In this document: positions 26,270 through 38,308 of the stretch, one piece after another
How positions within the stretch are numbered: position 1 is the first letter of the stretch
How the letters are laid out: each line of letters begins with the position of its first letter
NCBI GenBank assembly: GCA_958496175.1
Contig: OY292277.1
Span: 43,721,050 to 43,785,049, forward strand
Source of the DNA: Sisyra terminalis
Lineage: Eukaryota; Arthropoda; Insecta; Neuroptera; Sisyridae
Direction of reading: 5' to 3'
Length of the DNA: 64,000 nucleotides
Position numbers and translations under genes: made by a program
Notes under the pieces: model-generated
Databases searched by the model: none
Seen by the model: the letters and a program-made list of their open reading frames with translations, nothing else
What the model was told of the DNA's origin: nothing

Positions 26270-26453
26270 CAGTGGTCGCCAAAGTGGCGGTTTATGGAGC
26301 ACTAGGGGTCCGCGAGAAAATTTCACTGGTTCACAGAGAAATATGGAATATAATTATTATAATATATTTAACAATTTAAAAAACCCCTAAGTGGTTCGCA
26401 GGATTGAAATAATGATATTTAATTATTAGTGAAGTCAAAAAGATTGGCGACTG
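26270..26453. mobile_element. 184-bp hAT-type MITE
   Basis: The ends CAGTGGTCGCCAA and TTGGCGACTG are inverted hAT-like termini. The flanks CTTTTTAAA and CTATTTTAAA look like a worn target duplication. Confidence 0.65.
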
Positions 26454-26459
26454 CTATTT

Positions 26460-28225
26460 TAAATGATAATAATTGTGAAAAATTATAAAAAAAAAAAACG
26501 GAAAAATTTCGATTTACTTGTACTGTTAAAAGTTTATTTATCATAAGAACATAAGAAATTCTTGGCTTTTTCGCCACTTGTGAAGGATGTAAAGGATAAA
26601 GCTCCCTAAAAATCAACCATTATGTAAAAATTGACTTTCTACTATTAAGATTTGATAGAAACGTATTTTTTTTGGCCGGAAAATTTGGAAAGCATTTAAT
26701 AATTGTATGTATGAAAATCCTATATTTTCATTTAACTCTCTTTTGAAAATGTTTTGAGGTGGCAATTTTAGTATCACAAATAAATCACCTTTCCCTCCGC
26801 AACCCTCGTTTAATGGTGAGACGTACATCTGCATTTGATATGAGAAAAAAGCCTTTTTTCTTAGAAAAAAGGCTTTGGGAGCTTTTGGTGGGAACTGGGG
26901 AATATCTAACGCTTCTGGGCAGTATAGAGGTAGCTGAATTTCTTCAATAACCTTTGAGGGTTGCAAGAATGGGGTTGTATTGGTCAAAAAGTTTGACTTT
27001 CACCAAAATTTTTAAAGTTTGAAAATTAAATGATTTTACTATATTTTAATTGATGAGGTTAAGTTTTTAGATGATGTTTGATTTTTCAACCCCTCATAGC
27101 TAATTGTACTTCTTGAAAAATCTTTTAACGTAAATTCTTGCTCATATTGTTGGAGCTCATTTATAAATATCTCATAAAATATTGTTTTAATTTTTAAAAT
27201 CCAGCAAAACCGATTTCGTCGAATACATACAATAATAAACAATGCGAATTTAAAATCGAAATAAAATGAATTTGACATTGACTCTATTTTTTGTACAAAA
27301 GCCTGTCAAATTTTTACAACTAACGATAGAAAAGAAAAACGATTATGGAAGGCATACAATTTTTTTCTTGATTTAATTAGACCCATTAGAATGTTTAAAT
27401 ATAACACAACGTATTAATAGTACCGAAAGTTTATTAATTTTAAGAAGAAAATGAGAAAAATTAAAAATAAATCCACAACTATTGTGCTTAGTGTGCACGG
27501 GAAATTGGGATTGCGAGACAAACGGAAACAACTGGTTGGAAAAACCAATCGAGGAGAAAAGAGAAAATTTTGTCGAAAGTTTGAAAATCCTTTACTCCAA
27601 CAGTTTGTGTTTCGGGTGAATAAAACCGGAGACGCTAATCTTAATAATACTAAAAATAAACTTTTCGATAAATTTAGGTGAATTTATTTCGGATAATGGA
27701 TGATTTATATTCAAATAAGGGAAATTTATTTATGAAAATGTTTGCAAGTTACAGCAAATATTCGTATATACCTGCGAAAACATATAATGAAGATGACGAA
27801 AGGACTTTAGCCGGGAGGCATCAGTTGGAATAATTGGTTTTGAGTTTAATGAGAAAGTCTTTTTAATATTTTTGTGTTTAATTCTTAAACAGATTTTTCT
27901 TGTTGCCATTGGTTTTATTTACGAGAACAAATACTTTTTGTGTTTTTCTCATTACGTGTGATTTCCTGAGGGAAATTGCCAGGCAGGGGGGCGGTAGAGT
28001 TTTTATTTGTGCCTCGCTCGGCTGGTTTTTTAATGTCAGAAATCGCCTGTGGATATGTGGGGGATGGTTGAAAAATTTGTGGAAAATTGAAACTTGTTGC
28101 ATACTTTGAAAAAAAAAATAACTTACGTTTTTTTTTTATTAGAAAGAATTTGACGAGATTGGATTGGGTTTGGATAGTTGAAGCACTGAAGAAGTTGTTT
28201 TTTTTTTAGTTTTTTTTTCGATTGG
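26460..28225. other. No gene confirmed; GC-richer patches
   Basis: A minus frame 26987-26613 (124 codons, TTG start) and a plus frame 27451-27681 (76 codons, basic) are open, but neither has a recognisable motif or clear splice partners. The stretch 27960-28080 is GC-richer. It may belong to the same unit as the CpG block that follows. Confidence 0.3.
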
Positions 28226-28400
28226 ACGAAAGTTTGCACCCGCGAAAATTTTTCCGTAAGGGTTGTTTTCACCCGATTTCCACGAAGCGGTTAGAACGAC
28301 TACGAGTTTGGACGTCGTGTGGCGTCGAAAACGTTATGCCAAGCGATATATTGGGCGACGCAACGCACCGACCGCGGCGTCGTGCAAACGACGTCGTTAA
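28226..28400. promoter_or_regulatory. CpG-rich block, possible promoter or first exon
   Basis: An isolated stretch with many CpG pairs and ACGTCG/GACGTC words in an otherwise AT-rich, CpG-poor region. A 106-codon plus frame crosses it but has a non-ATG start and no recognisable domain. It could be a transcription start of a gene lying outside or in unseen exons, or a GC-rich repeat. Confidence 0.3.
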
Positions 28401-28786
28401 CTATTGTAATATCAACATATTAACTTTCCAGTTGATACCCGCGACTTCGTTGGACATATTACAATGTCGAGAGAAGAGTTTGTTTAATTTTGTGGAACTT
28501 CTTATACTTTATAAGTTATTTTATACTTTTTATACTTTGTAATAGTTTTTTATACTTTAACTCGTTATAGTACAAAATGGTTAGTTGTTTGAACTTTTGT
28601 TAACGTCTTTTACGTCAACATATACTCTTATACTGTTCATTTCAATTAGGAGGGAAGAAGGGGTATGATAGTGTATTTAGGGTAATTTTCATGATTTTTT
28701 TTTAACATGTAAGGAATAAAAATATTTCATTGAAACTTTATGGTAATATAATACCTATTACTGTAAAATTTCTGATCCTCGATGAT

Positions 28787-29290
28787 AATAGATTGATAAA
28801 AATGCTCATAGAACTAGGATAAAAAATAATCGGTTAAAACTTTATTTATTATATGCGACGTTTCGGCTCCTTTATTGAGGCATCCTCAGGCGTTCGAGAA
28901 AAATCATTTTAACTTTGTTAATAATTATTTTTGTCATAATTCATTTTTGTAGACACGGTACAGTTGGTAAAAAAAAATAATAAAACTTCCAAGTTATAAA
29001 AAAAATTCAATAAAAAATAAACAATTCTGTAATTATTATTTTTTATCGAAAAACTATTTATTTTTTATTGAAATTTTTATATATCTTGGAAGTTTTATTA
29101 TTGTTTTTACCAACTGTACTGTGTCTACAAAAATGAATCATGACAACAATAATTATTAGCAAAGTTAAAACAATTTGTTACGAACGCCTGAGGAAGGCTC
29201 AATAAAGGAGCCGAAGCGTCACATGTGATAAAGAAAGTTTTAACCGATTATTTTTGATCCTAGTCCTCTGAGCATTTTTATCAATCTATT
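28787..29290. mobile_element. 504-bp foldback element with outward hammerhead-like motifs
   Basis: AATAGATTGATAAAAATGCTC at the left end is mirrored at 29270-29290, and the arms pair for about 200 bp each. Each arm has a CTGAGGA ... GGCTC/GAGCC ... GAAAC-GTC block, on the minus strand at 28857-28889 and on the plus strand at 29188-29220. Confidence 0.8.
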
Positions 29291-29299
29291 GAATACATA

Positions 29300-32200
29300 T
29301 ATTGAAGAACATTTGCCGAAATTTTTAAAAGATATTTATTGAAAAATCCTGGAGATATCAACTGTTACACATTATAAGTTGCCAACCGGACAGGTAGTTT
29401 GGCTACATTCTGTAGATCACAAAGTTTATCAGCCAAAAAAATTACTATCTTTATCTATTTAAACTTTTCTCTTCGTTTCTCTTCTCTTCTATTTAATCTA
29501 CAATCATTACAAGAAAATTGAAATTTCTCTTCTATTTCTAATACTTAAAAATAAAGTACGACTTTTAAGCATTTTTAAAATTATACTTCTTTAGCGGCGT
29601 TATGAAAAAAAATCAAACTGAATTTTAAGTACCAATATGACGCCATTGATACAGTAGGAAGTCGCTAGCAAACGGTTAATGAGAAACTTCTAGGGGATGA
29701 AAGCTGGTCGAACTGTGAAAAAATTTTGTAAAAATAGAATGAAATCGAAAAGACAGGTGAAACTAATGACATAATTTAAATTTGAGACAATAAAATTTTA
29801 TAAGTTTCTTAAAATTTACAAGCGATTTAGGATGAAATAAAATAATTTTTTGAGGTCTCTACTCTTATTTTCCCGTTTAAAGATTTAAAATTATACAATG
29901 CTTTTCAATACTTAACAATTGATTAGAACTGAACAAAAACAATAAAAATTAAAACTACGACCTAAAGCACTGCATCTTATTGATGCAAAATAAACTTTTC
30001 CCCTCATGGTAATCGAAAATGGATTGAGTCTTACAAAGATACGAACAAGAAGAGCAAAATTTCGATGAAAAATAATAAAAAAAAATTATAAATACCCTAC
30101 ACAAATCAAACAGGGAAAGAATTTTGAATATTTTTAGCCGAATTGTTAATAAAATCATTAATTTCTGCTAATATTGTATAAAGATTATCATAAAATTTCC
30201 CAATTTGTTAGCAATTTAAAATAAGTACGAATTTTTTTGAAAATATTAAATTTTGAACCCAACAATACTTATGTTGATGCCCTGGTTAACACTATAGTTA
30301 TAAGAAAAGGCTATTAATGAAATTACTTTCTAGAACTACCTACAAATATTTCAGTGAACTTAAAAAACATGAAAACTAAATATTTTCTGGATAAATAAAA
30401 TCTAATGTAATGGATTTTTTGCTTTAAGTTATAACAATGATTACAAAGATCAAGATTTCAGAAAAATATGTTTGTTTTTAATGTTTTACTACCCTAATTT
30501 GTCATTGGAATATTTTGTTTTGAAAAGCTTTAGCTTTTTGAAAATTGCTGAAACTATTTCCAAATTTGAAACTATTCAAAGTTTATTGAATGGTCAGAAA
30601 CCAGAATATAAAAAGAATATAAAACCTTTGATCCAAGATACACAGAAAAATTATAAAATTTTTCACGAATATATTGGTGAAAACTCCAACTAAAGAATTC
30701 GAAGGTTCAAAGAAAAAATTCCATTGTGTTAGATTTGGTAGATTGTAGTCTTATTGGCATAACTTACGACAAGACAAAGAATCAAAATGAGTTTGAAGAA
30801 GCTTTTTGTAGAAAGCTTTTGTTGCATATGAAATTATTGCAGTTTAAATCAGGATACATCCAGAAAGTACTATCTATTAGTTGTAAGGATATAAATACTT
30901 TATCTATTTGGAAGATTTTATTGATGTGAAAATTGAATATTTATGGGAGGTGATATATTGATACACCATGGTAAGATCCTGAACTTTTACTGAATAAATT
31001 TTCATCAAAATTGGTTCATTAATTTAACCGTAAAAATCGGAAAAGCCAAGACATATTCAATGCTTCATTGTATTGAATTAGTATAAATTAAGATTTTTTT
31101 TTTTTTTGTATGGACTATTGCAGTGTTCTTCCACGAAAATTTAGTCTTCCATGTAATGTTTTTTTCTTGCTCCAGTTTCGTTTCTTTACATGGAATATTT
31201 TCTAGGTTCATTAAAGCAACTCGGCTGTGAAAAGGAGACGTTTTTCTCGAGATTTTCCAATTTAAATTGCGCTCTTTGAGAGCGATAATCATTCAGAGCT
31301 AAATATAACGCATTTACGGTCGCTATTGGCGATGAAATGAGATTTTCTTTCCTCTTTGAACACTTGAAAATATTATGGAAAAAGTCGAAAATATATTTCG
31401 TTTTTGAAAATTCTATAGCATAATGTTTCAATTTTAATTTCAAATAACTTCTTCATTTTAACACCAAATCTCTTTACAAGTAACGATTAAATTTTAGAAC
31501 CAAAATTATGTATTTTTACGTCACAAAACATACAAATTTTTGTAGAACTTTGCCCCACTACAAATAAATCTGATGCGACGACAAACAAAGAAAATTGGGA
31601 AATAAAACGCAATAATAAAATTTGGCGATAAGGGTTGAGAATAAGGGTAATTTATGGCCTTAACGATAATGATTTAGAGCCACTTTCACATATATATTCA
31701 CAATTTAATATTAACGATTCGCTTGATACTCTATATATAGAGATATACCTACATAATAGAGTGGCTTTTGCAAGATAAAATCGATTTTATAGAGCCAATA
31801 AATTTTAATCCTATTATAAACATTATATTTAATTGTAGATTCCATTAGAAGATGCACTTTGCAATCGAAAGCTCCCCCTATTTGTTTTTTTTTCGAAATA
31901 AAAAAATAATCTAACTTTTTCATTTAAAAGAACTTCAAAACCTCATGAAAGGTTTAGTTCTTATTAAATATAATTTTGTTTAACTCTATTGTAAGAACTT
32001 TAAAAAAATAAGGTTTTCTAACAGTTTGTAAGTCCTAGAATTTGTGGTTAAACTTAAATAGGAACTGATGAGGAATGAAAATTATCGGATTAAATTTAAA
32101 AGCTTCTTAGATTGTTCACTTTAGTTCTTGATTCACCCCTAATGTTGGTTGTAGACCTAACAATCTTAAATTCTTGTACATTAAACTTCCCCACTTTTTC

Positions 32201-32645
32201 CTCCCTTAGTAGAACTATCTAAATCAAAACTATATGGTTGCTGTTAAAAACTTTAACCATTTTGAAAATTGTACCCCATTTTTTTTTTGTTTCATCTAGT
32301 ATGTTTATATAACAATATTTATTGTACGTCGTATCCACTGGAATAGTCTTGTTTGGAATTTATTTTGTAATTAGATATTATCCAGTGGTGATATAATCTC
32401 CAAAATTTGCGTCACAGGTTTGAGATATTTAGTAGAGCATAACATTTTCCTGATTGTATTACGAAATCTCAGCTTTTTATCTTCATTGCATTATCGTGGC
32501 AAATGATGCATTTGCATGGAAAACTGGTAATATGTCGTTGCATTAAGGACTCATTTTTCCCCAAAAGATGTCGATCTGAGAAGCCGGGGTGGCCTATTCG
32601 TAACCTTCAACATAATAATGATTAACCTTTTCTCTTGTTTAATTT
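29300..32645. other. No gene seen
   Basis: AT-rich, low-repeat DNA. Frames at 30472-30929 (plus) and 31065-31443 (minus, two overlapping) have no family signature. Confidence 0.4.
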
Positions 32646-32649
32646 ATTG

Positions 32650-34580
32650 AGACCAATCGAAAGTATAAGCCTACCCGAACATGCTGTGCAAATTTTCCCG
32701 AAAACAAACAACGTTTAAGGGATGAAATCGACCATCAACGTGCAGAAGAAATGATGAAACAATTCAAAATTCAATCTAATGTAACATCGATAAATAAGGG
32801 AAGATTTTCGAACAAAGAACAGTTACGGGTTCATAACAGTGTCTTAAACGTTAATATAATAATCTATTTCGAATTCAAAACAAAAAAATTTTAGTCAAAA
32901 AAATAAACGTGGATTGAAAAACTGTGGATTAAATTTTTCCGAAAAACAAACTACGTTTAAGCGATGAAATCGACCATCAAAATGGCAGAAGAAATCATAC
33001 AAAACCACCCAAACTTCAATCGCATGCTACATCGCTATATAAGGGATGATTTTCGAGCCAAAGGCAGCTTCAGGTTCGTAACAATGTATCAACGATAATA
33101 TAACAATTTTTTCGAATTCGACAAAAAAATATTTTTCTTCCAAAAAAATCGTTGGTTAACGTCGAATTTTCACGAAAATCGTCAAATTTCATTTTTTTTT
33201 TTACGATACAAATCGAAAGTAAAAGTCCATCTGTGCAAATTTTTCCGAAAACAAGCCACGTTTAAGGGATGAAATCGACCATCAAAGTGGCAGAAGATAT
33301 CACAGAAAACCATTCAAAGTTCAATCGCTTGTATTATCGTTATTTAAGGGATGATTTTCGAACCAAAGGCAGTTTCGGGTTCGTAACAATGTATCAAACG
33401 ATAATATAACAATCTACTTCGAATTCGAGACAAAAAAAATTTTCGCCAAAAACAATAATGGATTAACGATCGTTGATTTTTCACGAAATTCGAAAAATTT
33501 CATGAACTTTTGTGTGTGGACGTATATTATCGATTAGCATCGTGAAAAAACATTTAAAATTTGTCGATTTTCGTGAAAAATCAATGATGGTTAACACACG
33601 ATTTATTTGGAAGAAACATATGTTTTTTTCGAATTCGAAAAAATTGTCATATCGTTTGACACAATATTACGAACCCGAAACAGTATTTGGTTCCAAAATC
33701 ATCCCTTATATAACGATGTTACATGCGATTGAAGTTTGGAGTGTTTTCTTTGATTTCTTTTGCCACTTTCATGGTTGATTTCTTCCCTTAAACGTGGTTT
33801 GTTTTCGGAAAAATTTGCACAAAATGCACAAATGGACGTTTACTTTCGATTGGTATCCTTAACAATTTTTTTTTTGAAATTGGACGATTTTCGGGAACAA
33901 TCAACGATGTTTTTTTTGACTAAAAAATGTTGTGTTTCGAATTCGAAAAAGATTGTTATATTATGGTTTAGTACATTGTTACGAATCCGAAACTGCCCTT
34001 GGTTCGACAATCATCCCCAACTTAGTAAGGTTACAACCTCTTAAAGTTCGGATGCTTTATCGATTTCTTCTGCCACTTTCGAGGTCGAGTTCATCCCTTA
34101 AACGTTGTTTATTTTCGAAAAAATTTGCACAGCATGCACAGATGGACGTATACTTTCGATTGGCATCCTTATTTATTTTTTTTTGAAATCTGACGGTTTT
34201 TGAGAAAAATTAACGATGGTTAATCCACGGTTTTTTTTTTGACGAAAAATGTTTTTGTTTCGAATTCGAAAAAGCTGGTTATATTATCGTTCTATACCTT
34301 GTTACGAACCCGAAACTGCCTTTGGTTCGAAAATCATCCCTTATATAACTATGTTACGTGCGATTGAAGTTTGGATGGTTTTCTATGATTTCTTCTGCCA
34401 CTTTGATGGTTGATTTCATCCCTTAAACGTGGTTTGTTTTCGGAAAAATTTGTACAAAAGGCACAGATGGAGGTATACTTTCGATTGGCATCCTTAAATT
34501 TTTTTTTAAATTTGATGATTTTAGTAAGAAATCAACGATGGTTAACCTACGGTTTTTTTTGACGAAAAATATTTTTGTCT
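32650..34580. repeat. Satellite array, about 0.3-kb monomers, inverted at about 33500
   Basis: About three monomers run forward (32650-33500) and three or more run in reverse (33500-34580), each about 270-320 bp. Diagnostic words are TTTAAGGGATGAAATCGACC, GGCAGAAGAAATCA, GATGATTTTCGAACC and GGTTCGTAACAATGTATC. Monomers differ from one another by substitutions and small indels. Peptide-like open frames across the monomers are by-products of the repeat. Confidence 0.85.
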
Positions 34581-34584
34581 CAAA

Positions 34585-35325
34585 ATCGAAATCTTTAATT
34601 GAAATCCTGCGTTTACTGATGTGTTTATTTATTTTTACTGTGGTTTTCTATGGGTTTTTATTTTTGTTTATTTTTTTTGCTTTAGTAACGCAACAAAGGA
34701 ACAGGAACCAGTCGACAACAATGGATCAATATTGGATCGGAAAAGAATTATTTGTGCCAAAGGTGTTGTGTGAATAATTAGTGATAGTTATAATGTAAAT
34801 CTCAAGTGAATAAATGAAAAATGGAAGAATAAAATTATTTTCACTATATACTATAGTGTTTTTATGACTTTAAATCTTATTTGTGTTCACTGCAGTATGA
34901 TTAACAAAAACCAAAACAGCAATTTGTAAATTAAAATAATATTTTGTGGAAATCTATATCAATCTTGTGCATTTGTCGTAATTGGAAAATTTTATTGAAA
35001 ATCAATAAACCTTTTTACTGTGGAAAAGTTGTTTTATTTACAAGTATTGTTTTTCAGGAAATTCTTCTTTCAGATAAATTATCAACAATAATGATATTAA
35101 ATAAGGTTTGTTTGAGATTACATCAAAGATCAATAATGCAAAAAAAAATTCTAACTAAAAGTGATATAGTTTTTCTCAAACAATCCATCTTTAATATTAT
35201 TATTTTGAGTCTAAAGTTTGGTAATTGTTGGCAATTTCGAACATCATTCTATTGTTTGTTTTTGGAGATTGTTGCACAGAAGTTTCACGATAAGTAAGCC
35301 TTTCAAAGAGTAAGTATTTCCGATA

Positions 35326-35365
<40 letters not shown>

Positions 35366-35700
35366 GTATTTCATTAATAACCCTAAGAAAAAAAAAGAAT
35401 ATACCTTTTAGTGTGCATTTCAACGTAATGTTACACTTAGGCAACCAACTTTGCATTAATGTATGTTAGTTGCGTTCAAAAATTATTATTATACATATTA
35501 GTTTTGCTAAACAATCAGATAATGAGATGAAAATGTCATTGATTTCATTTTTTTTATCATCGAAAAAAACGTGCAGGGACATAAAAATATTTTTCGATTA
35601 CTTTGGCGGATTTAACACGAAGCAGCCTATAGTGTGAATGATTTCGAAAAATACAAGTTAGTTTAATCAAAAGAATTTCCATTTTAAGTGCAAATCTCAT
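34585..35700. other. No gene seen; between satellite and palindrome
   Basis: Holds a 117-codon frame with a TTG start (34944-35297) rich in Ile, Leu and Lys as expected of AT-rich noncoding DNA, and a (TA)n run. Confidence 0.4.
35329..35363. repeat. (TA)n microsatellite
   Basis: An uninterrupted TA run of about 35 bases, 340 bp before the giant palindrome. Confidence 0.95.
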
Positions 35701-35748
35701 GAGAATTGTTTATATATGAGTTTTAACGTCATTTACTTATATCATATG

Positions 35749-35826
35749 ATAGCCGCATCGCTAAGGTCGCCGCCACTACCGGAGCTGAGGTCCCTGGTTC
35801 GAATCCCGAAGGGGTAAGTGTTTTTT
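35749..35826 (+). ncRNA. tRNA-like Pol III cassette 1 (left end of palindrome)
   Basis: A tRNA-like stretch with a perfect B box (GGTTCGAATCC) near 35805 and a degenerate A box (GCATCGCTAAGGTCG) about 35755-35770, followed by a T6 run at 35821-35826 that would end Pol III transcription. The acceptor stem does not pair, so it is not a functional tRNA gene. It is homologous to cassettes 2 and 3 and identical to cassette 4 in inverse orientation. Transcription has not been shown. Confidence 0.5.
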
Positions 35827-37671
35827 CTTAAATATAATAATTGATTTATATTCCTTACACCTTACCATATCACTAATTAACATTAATAATTGTTTCCAGA
35901 CATTGTATCATCGAAATATTCGATCGAACAGTTCCAACCTTTCGGGGTTGGAAATAATCGATCGATCGATCGATGATGCAATATATTTTTCATTTTATTT
36001 TTGCTCATTGGTTTTGTGACGTCACTCAATTTCCTATATATGATGTCCCACATACGTCGCTATCCAATGACATCACCCAATGATGTCATTATCGAAAAAA
36101 ATCGAAAAATGAGCGAATTTTCCATTTTTTGTGAAATAGGATATTGGGAATGGCTTAGTTACGTCACGGGAGGCATTAAAAACATATCAAAAGGTGCATT
36201 ATTTTCATTTTTTTTTCAAAAATTTTCCGGCCGAAATTTTGAAGAATCCCAAAAATAGGCCTAATTTATCGATTTTTTAAACTTTTTTCAACTTTAACGC
36301 CGTTTTTAGCGAAAACTATCGGTCGTAGGTTAACGATAGTAGGCTTATTCGATAGCGCTTGAATTACTCTATCGATGGTATTAATTTGGTCCCGGAAAAC
36401 CTTAAGGAAAAAAAGTTTTTTTTTCAACTCCTCAGAAATTTCATTTCGTCGACCAAATGCACGTGAAAAATATGATTTTTTTTTTGTCGAATTTTTTAAT
36501 GAAATTCTCACCATAGATGCATTACGTTACCATCAAAGCATATATATAAAAAAATCTCACTTTTTCGATATCGTTAATGGTTTTTTCGATTTTTAAATTT
36601 TACCTATTGTGCGAGCTAATGCTGTTTAAATACAAATTTGTTTTGTTAGAAAAAGGATCAAGGACCTTAAAATGTTGCAATTTTATTACACAACTTTTCC
36701 AAACGTCACATGGAGCTGCTTTGGTGAAAATATTTCCCGAAAATTCCAAGAAAATCTCAAGGCCAAATCTGTTTCACCAGATCGATTTTCATGGAATTTT
36801 CCGGAAAAATTTAAACCATAGGTTGTCCATGTTAAGATCGGAAAAGATGTTGAATCACATTGCATACTTTTAATGTCCTTGATCCTTTTTTACCATAAAA
36901 CATAAATGTATTCAAATGAAGTTACGTCACAACATTTTAATCTTTAATATCGAAAAAAACGATAAAGAGGATCGAAAAGTTAAGATTTTTTGGTATAGGG
37001 TTTTCGTTCGTAACATTCTGTAGCTATGGTGCGAATTTCATCGGAAAATGCGAATAAAATATATTCAAAAAAAATTTTATAAAATCGACGAGCATCGGGT
37101 CGAGGAAATGAAATTTCTGAGGAGTTGAAAAAAAAAGTTTTTCCCCTTAAGCTTTTCCGGGACCAAATTTACACCATCGATAGAGTAATTCAAGCGCTAT
37201 CGAATAAGCTAACTATCGATAACCTACGATCGTTAGTTTTCGCTCAAATTGACGTTAAAGTTGGAAAAAGTGCAAAAAGGAGTCATTTTTGGCCCATTTT
37301 TCAGATTTTTTTGGATTTTGGTCGAAAAATTTTCTCAAAAAAAATGAAAAATTCAAAAAAAGGATATGATTTTTAGGCCTCCCGTATCATCCTTATGCCA
37401 CACACCAAATCCTATTTTACTAAAATCGAAAATTCGATATCCTCCCCCTCATTTTTTCGGGAATGACGTCATTGAGTGACGTCACATATGCGGGATCAAA
37501 AAAAAATTATAACTCATCGATTGATCGATCCAATTCCAACCCCGAAAGGCTGGAACTTCTCGTTCGAATATTTCGTCCTTACAAACTCTGGAAACAAGGA
37601 TTAATGTTATTACATGATATTATATGCTGTAAGGAACAATTATTAATTATAATATTTGAAAAAAATCCTGG

Positions 37672-37748
37672 GTCCAGGTCCATCCGGGAATCGAACTCGT
37701 GATCTTCCGCTCGTGAGGTGCCGCTCATATCCACTTGGCCACGTGAGT
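37672..37748 (-). ncRNA. tRNA-like Pol III cassette 2 (inner end of left arm)
   Basis: On the minus strand it has a canonical A box (TGGCCAAGTGG) and a B box (GAGTTCGATTCC) separated by 32 bases, the spacing of a true tRNA gene. A short CCTGG/CCAGG hairpin and a run of Ts follow. The T stem pairs only partly and the acceptor stem not at all, so this is a promoter-bearing relic or SINE-like head, not a tRNA. Confidence 0.55.
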
Positions 37749-38221
37749 TATATGTATTGTTCGTTAAAACTTATATTTAAACAATTCTTAATCAATCGGG
37801 ACTTTAAAATTTTTTCGATCGAAATAATTGTAAGTTTCAAATAATAATCTATCAAAAAAGGCTTTATATTTAAATTGGTAAAGAATTTTTATTGGAAGCT
37901 TTAAGTTCACCGCATATTACCACAGATGGCAATGAAATCTTAAAATTCTTTTCAACTTAAATTGTTAATAGTATGGATCTTAATGCACAGGCGGCACAGA
38001 AAACTTAAGTTGGTTCAAAATATTTAAAGATTTCATTGCCATCTGTGGTAATATGCGGTGAACTTAAAGCTTCCAATAAAAATTCTTTACCAATTTAAAT
38101 ATAAAGCCTTTTTTGATAGATTATTATTTGAAACTTACAATTATTTCGATCGAAAAAATTTTAAAGTCCCGATTGATTAAGAATTGTTTAAATATAAGTT
38201 TTAACGAACAATACATATAAC

Positions 38222-38308
38222 TCACGTGGCCAAGTGGATATGAGCGGCACCTCACGAGCGGAAGATCACGAGTTCGATTCCCGGATGGACCTGGACCCAG
38301 GATTTTTT
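38222..38308 (+). ncRNA. tRNA-like Pol III cassette 3 (inner end of right arm)
   Basis: Mirror copy of cassette 2: A box TGGCCAAGTGG at 38227-38237, B box GAGTTCGATTCC at about 38270-38281, a CCTGG/CCAGG hairpin, then T7 at about 38302-38308. If transcribed it would give an RNA of roughly 85 nt. Cassettes 2 and 3 diverge from the palindrome centre. Confidence 0.55.

Noticed and set aside
26613..26987. Minus frame of 124 codons
   Set aside because: Non-ATG start, no domain or splice partner seen; it overlaps a hairpin-rich stretch. Left as unresolved rather than called a gene.
33512..34777. Several overlapping plus frames with similar peptides in the satellite
   Set aside because: The similarity comes from the monomers. 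Frames are broken by indels from monomer to monomer.
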